A model generated the notes under the pieces. That model was given only the letters and a program-made list of their open reading frames with translations, was not told where the DNA came from and made no database searches. A stretch of DNA of 5,394 bases from Halomonas halophila (GTDB lineage: Bacteria > Pseudomonadota > Gammaproteobacteria > Pseudomonadales > Halomonadaceae), in contig DJIP01000172.1 in assembly GCA_002433675.1 (NCBI GenBank), positions 1 through 5,394 on the forward strand. The letters run 5' to 3'. Below, piece by piece: positions 4,198 through 5,394 of the stretch. Every line of letters starts with the position of its first letter. Position 1 is the stretch's first letter. The position numbers and the translations under genes are program-made.

Positions 4198-5394
4198 GTG
4201 CCTGAGAAGCTTGACCTTCTGGCAACCTGTCCGCGGGGCATCGAACAACTGTTAGCCGACGAGCTAGTCACATTCGGCTTGACGCCGGGCAAGACCACCG
4301 TGGCAGGCGTGAACGCCGAGGGCGATCTCGAGGGTGCCTACCGGGCCTGTCTGTGGTCGCGCCTGGCCAACCGGGTCATCCTGTGTCTGTCGCGAACGGA
4401 AGGTGTCGAAACGCCGGATGCCTTGCACGATGCCGCCGCCGCCGTCGACTGGCAGCGCCATCTGCCTGCCGGTGCGACCATCGCGGTGGACTTTCATGGT
4501 CGCAGTGACGAGATTCGACACACCCGCTTTGGCGCCCAGACGGTCAAGGATGGCGTGGTCGACCGGCTTAGCGCGGCCGGCCAGGCGCGTCCCGATGTCG
4601 ACGTTCGTCATCCCGACGTGCGCCTCTATGCCCACCTGCACCGTGGCCGCTTGACGCTGGGCATCGACCTGTCCGGCGACAGCCTGCATCGGCGCGGCTA
4701 TCGTCGCGATACCGGCCACGCCCCGCTCAAGGAAAACCTGGCGGCGGCGCTGCTGGTGCGCGCCGGTTGGCCGGAGCTGGCCAAGCAGGGCGCGCCGCTG
4801 GTCGACCCCATGTGTGGCTCGGGCACGCTATTGATCGAAGCCGCGCTGATGGCCGCCGACATGGCACCTAACCTGAACCGTGAGCGCTTCGGCTTTGCCC
4901 GCTGGGCTGGCCACGACCCGGCGCTGTGGCGCGAGGTCCTGCGCGAGGCCGAGGCCCGGGCGAGCATCGGGCGCAAGCGCGCGCGCTCGGTGATCTTTGG
5001 CTTCGACCAGAGCCCGCCGGCGCTGTCGGCAGCCAAGACCAACGCCATGCGCGCCGGCATCCCGGCGCTGATCCACCTCGATGGCGCCAGCGTGCATCGC
5101 CTGGCGCGGCCGCGGGTGCTCGATCCCGAGCTTGCGGGGCTGGTGATCAGCAACCCGCCTTACGGCGAGCGTATCGGCGAGCTGCCGGAGCTGGTGCGGC
5201 TCTATTCGGACCTGGGCGAGCGGCTCAAGGCCGACTTCGGTGGCTGGCGCCTGGCGCTGTTCACCGGCAATCCGGACCTTGGCCACCGTCTCGGCATGCG
5301 CGCCCACAAGCAGTACGCGCTGAGAAACGGCCCGCTCGAGGCCAAGCTGTTGCTGATCGATATCGCGCGCCGCGATGGCCAGAGCCAGAACCAG
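4198..5394 (+). CDS. rlmL: 23S rRNA (guanine-N2) methyltransferase RlmL, 3' part outside window
   Basis: RlmL uses S-adenosylmethionine to methylate the N2 of G2445 in 23S rRNA during large-subunit assembly. The frame is open for 399 codons to the right edge. The N-terminal segment (LLATCPRGIEQLLADEL, 7-23) and a THUMP RNA-binding domain (about 45-155, including HTRFGAQTVKD, 108-118) are followed by LSGDSLHRRGYR (158-169). The Rossmann methyltransferase domain then shows the SAM-binding DPMCGSGTLLIEAA (203-216) and the catalytic NPPYGER (319-325) that contacts the target base. FGGWRLALFTGNPDL and KQYALRNGPLE near the end match E. coli RlmL, where the chain continues into a second methyltransferase domain (RlmK, m7G2069) to about 700 residues. 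Whether that fusion is present here cannot be seen. The start is GTG. The gene is divergent from rmf, so two ribosome-related genes share one spacer. Confidence 0.96.
   Translation, partial: MPEKLDLLATCPRGIEQLLADELVTFGLTPGKTTVAGVNAEGDLEGAYRACLWSRLANRVILCLSRTEGVETPDALHDAAAAVDWQRHLPAGATIAVDFHGRSDEIRHTRFGAQTVKDGVVDRLSAAGQARPDVDVRHPDVRLYAHLHRGRLTLGIDLSGDSLHRRGYRRDTGHAPLKENLAAALLVRAGWPELAKQGAPLVDPMCGSGTLLIEAALMAADMAPNLNRERFGFARWAGHDPALWREVLREAEARASIGRKRARSVIFGFDQSPPALSAAKTNAMRAGIPALIHLDGASVHRLARPRVLDPELAGLVISNPPYGERIGELPELVRLYSDLGERLKADFGGWRLALFTGNPDLGHRLGMRAHKQYALRNGPLEAKLLLIDIARRDGQSQNQ

Overview
The window is GC-rich (except parts of the intergenic DNA) and carries ordinary gammaproteobacterial chromosomal genes. 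The rmf / pyrD / rlmL neighbourhood, the protein sequences and the base composition suggest a Halomonadaceae- or Pseudomonas-like gammaproteobacterium, with a halomonad as my best guess. That placement is inference from gene order and protein character. I see no mobile element, CRISPR array, tRNA or rRNA.

Layout from left to right. (1) The minus strand carries the 5' part of a small outer-membrane-type lipoprotein of unknown function, which runs off the left edge. (2) A gene-free stretch of about 390 bases follows. It contains a degenerate tandem array with a 51-52 base period and an imperfect hairpin just past the end of mgtE. (3) mgtE, a CBS-domain Mg2+ transporter, lies on the minus strand. 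(4) A 101-base divergent spacer separates it from a 96-residue plus-strand gene of the encapsulated-ferritin (EncFtn) family. (5) pyrD, a class 2 dihydroorotate dehydrogenase, follows with its own likely promoter. (6) A strong hairpin terminator separates pyrD from convergent rmf, the ribosome modulation factor. (7) A spacer of about 300 bases separates rmf from divergent rlmL, a 23S rRNA methyltransferase that starts with GTG and runs off the right edge.

The genes are mostly housekeeping: Mg2+ uptake, pyrimidine synthesis, ribosome hibernation and rRNA modification. The notable item is the EncFtn-family gene. It keeps every ferroxidase-type residue I can align with the Rhodospirillum rubrum protein, at the same residue numbers. 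It stops right after the helical core, so it has no C-terminal encapsulin-targeting tail, and no encapsulin shell gene lies beside it. A short peptide resembling an encapsulin-targeting signal is readable in the -1 frame across its stop codon; this may be a decayed tail or chance. The other observations are regulatory-looking palindromes between rmf and rlmL and the minisatellite-like array left of mgtE.
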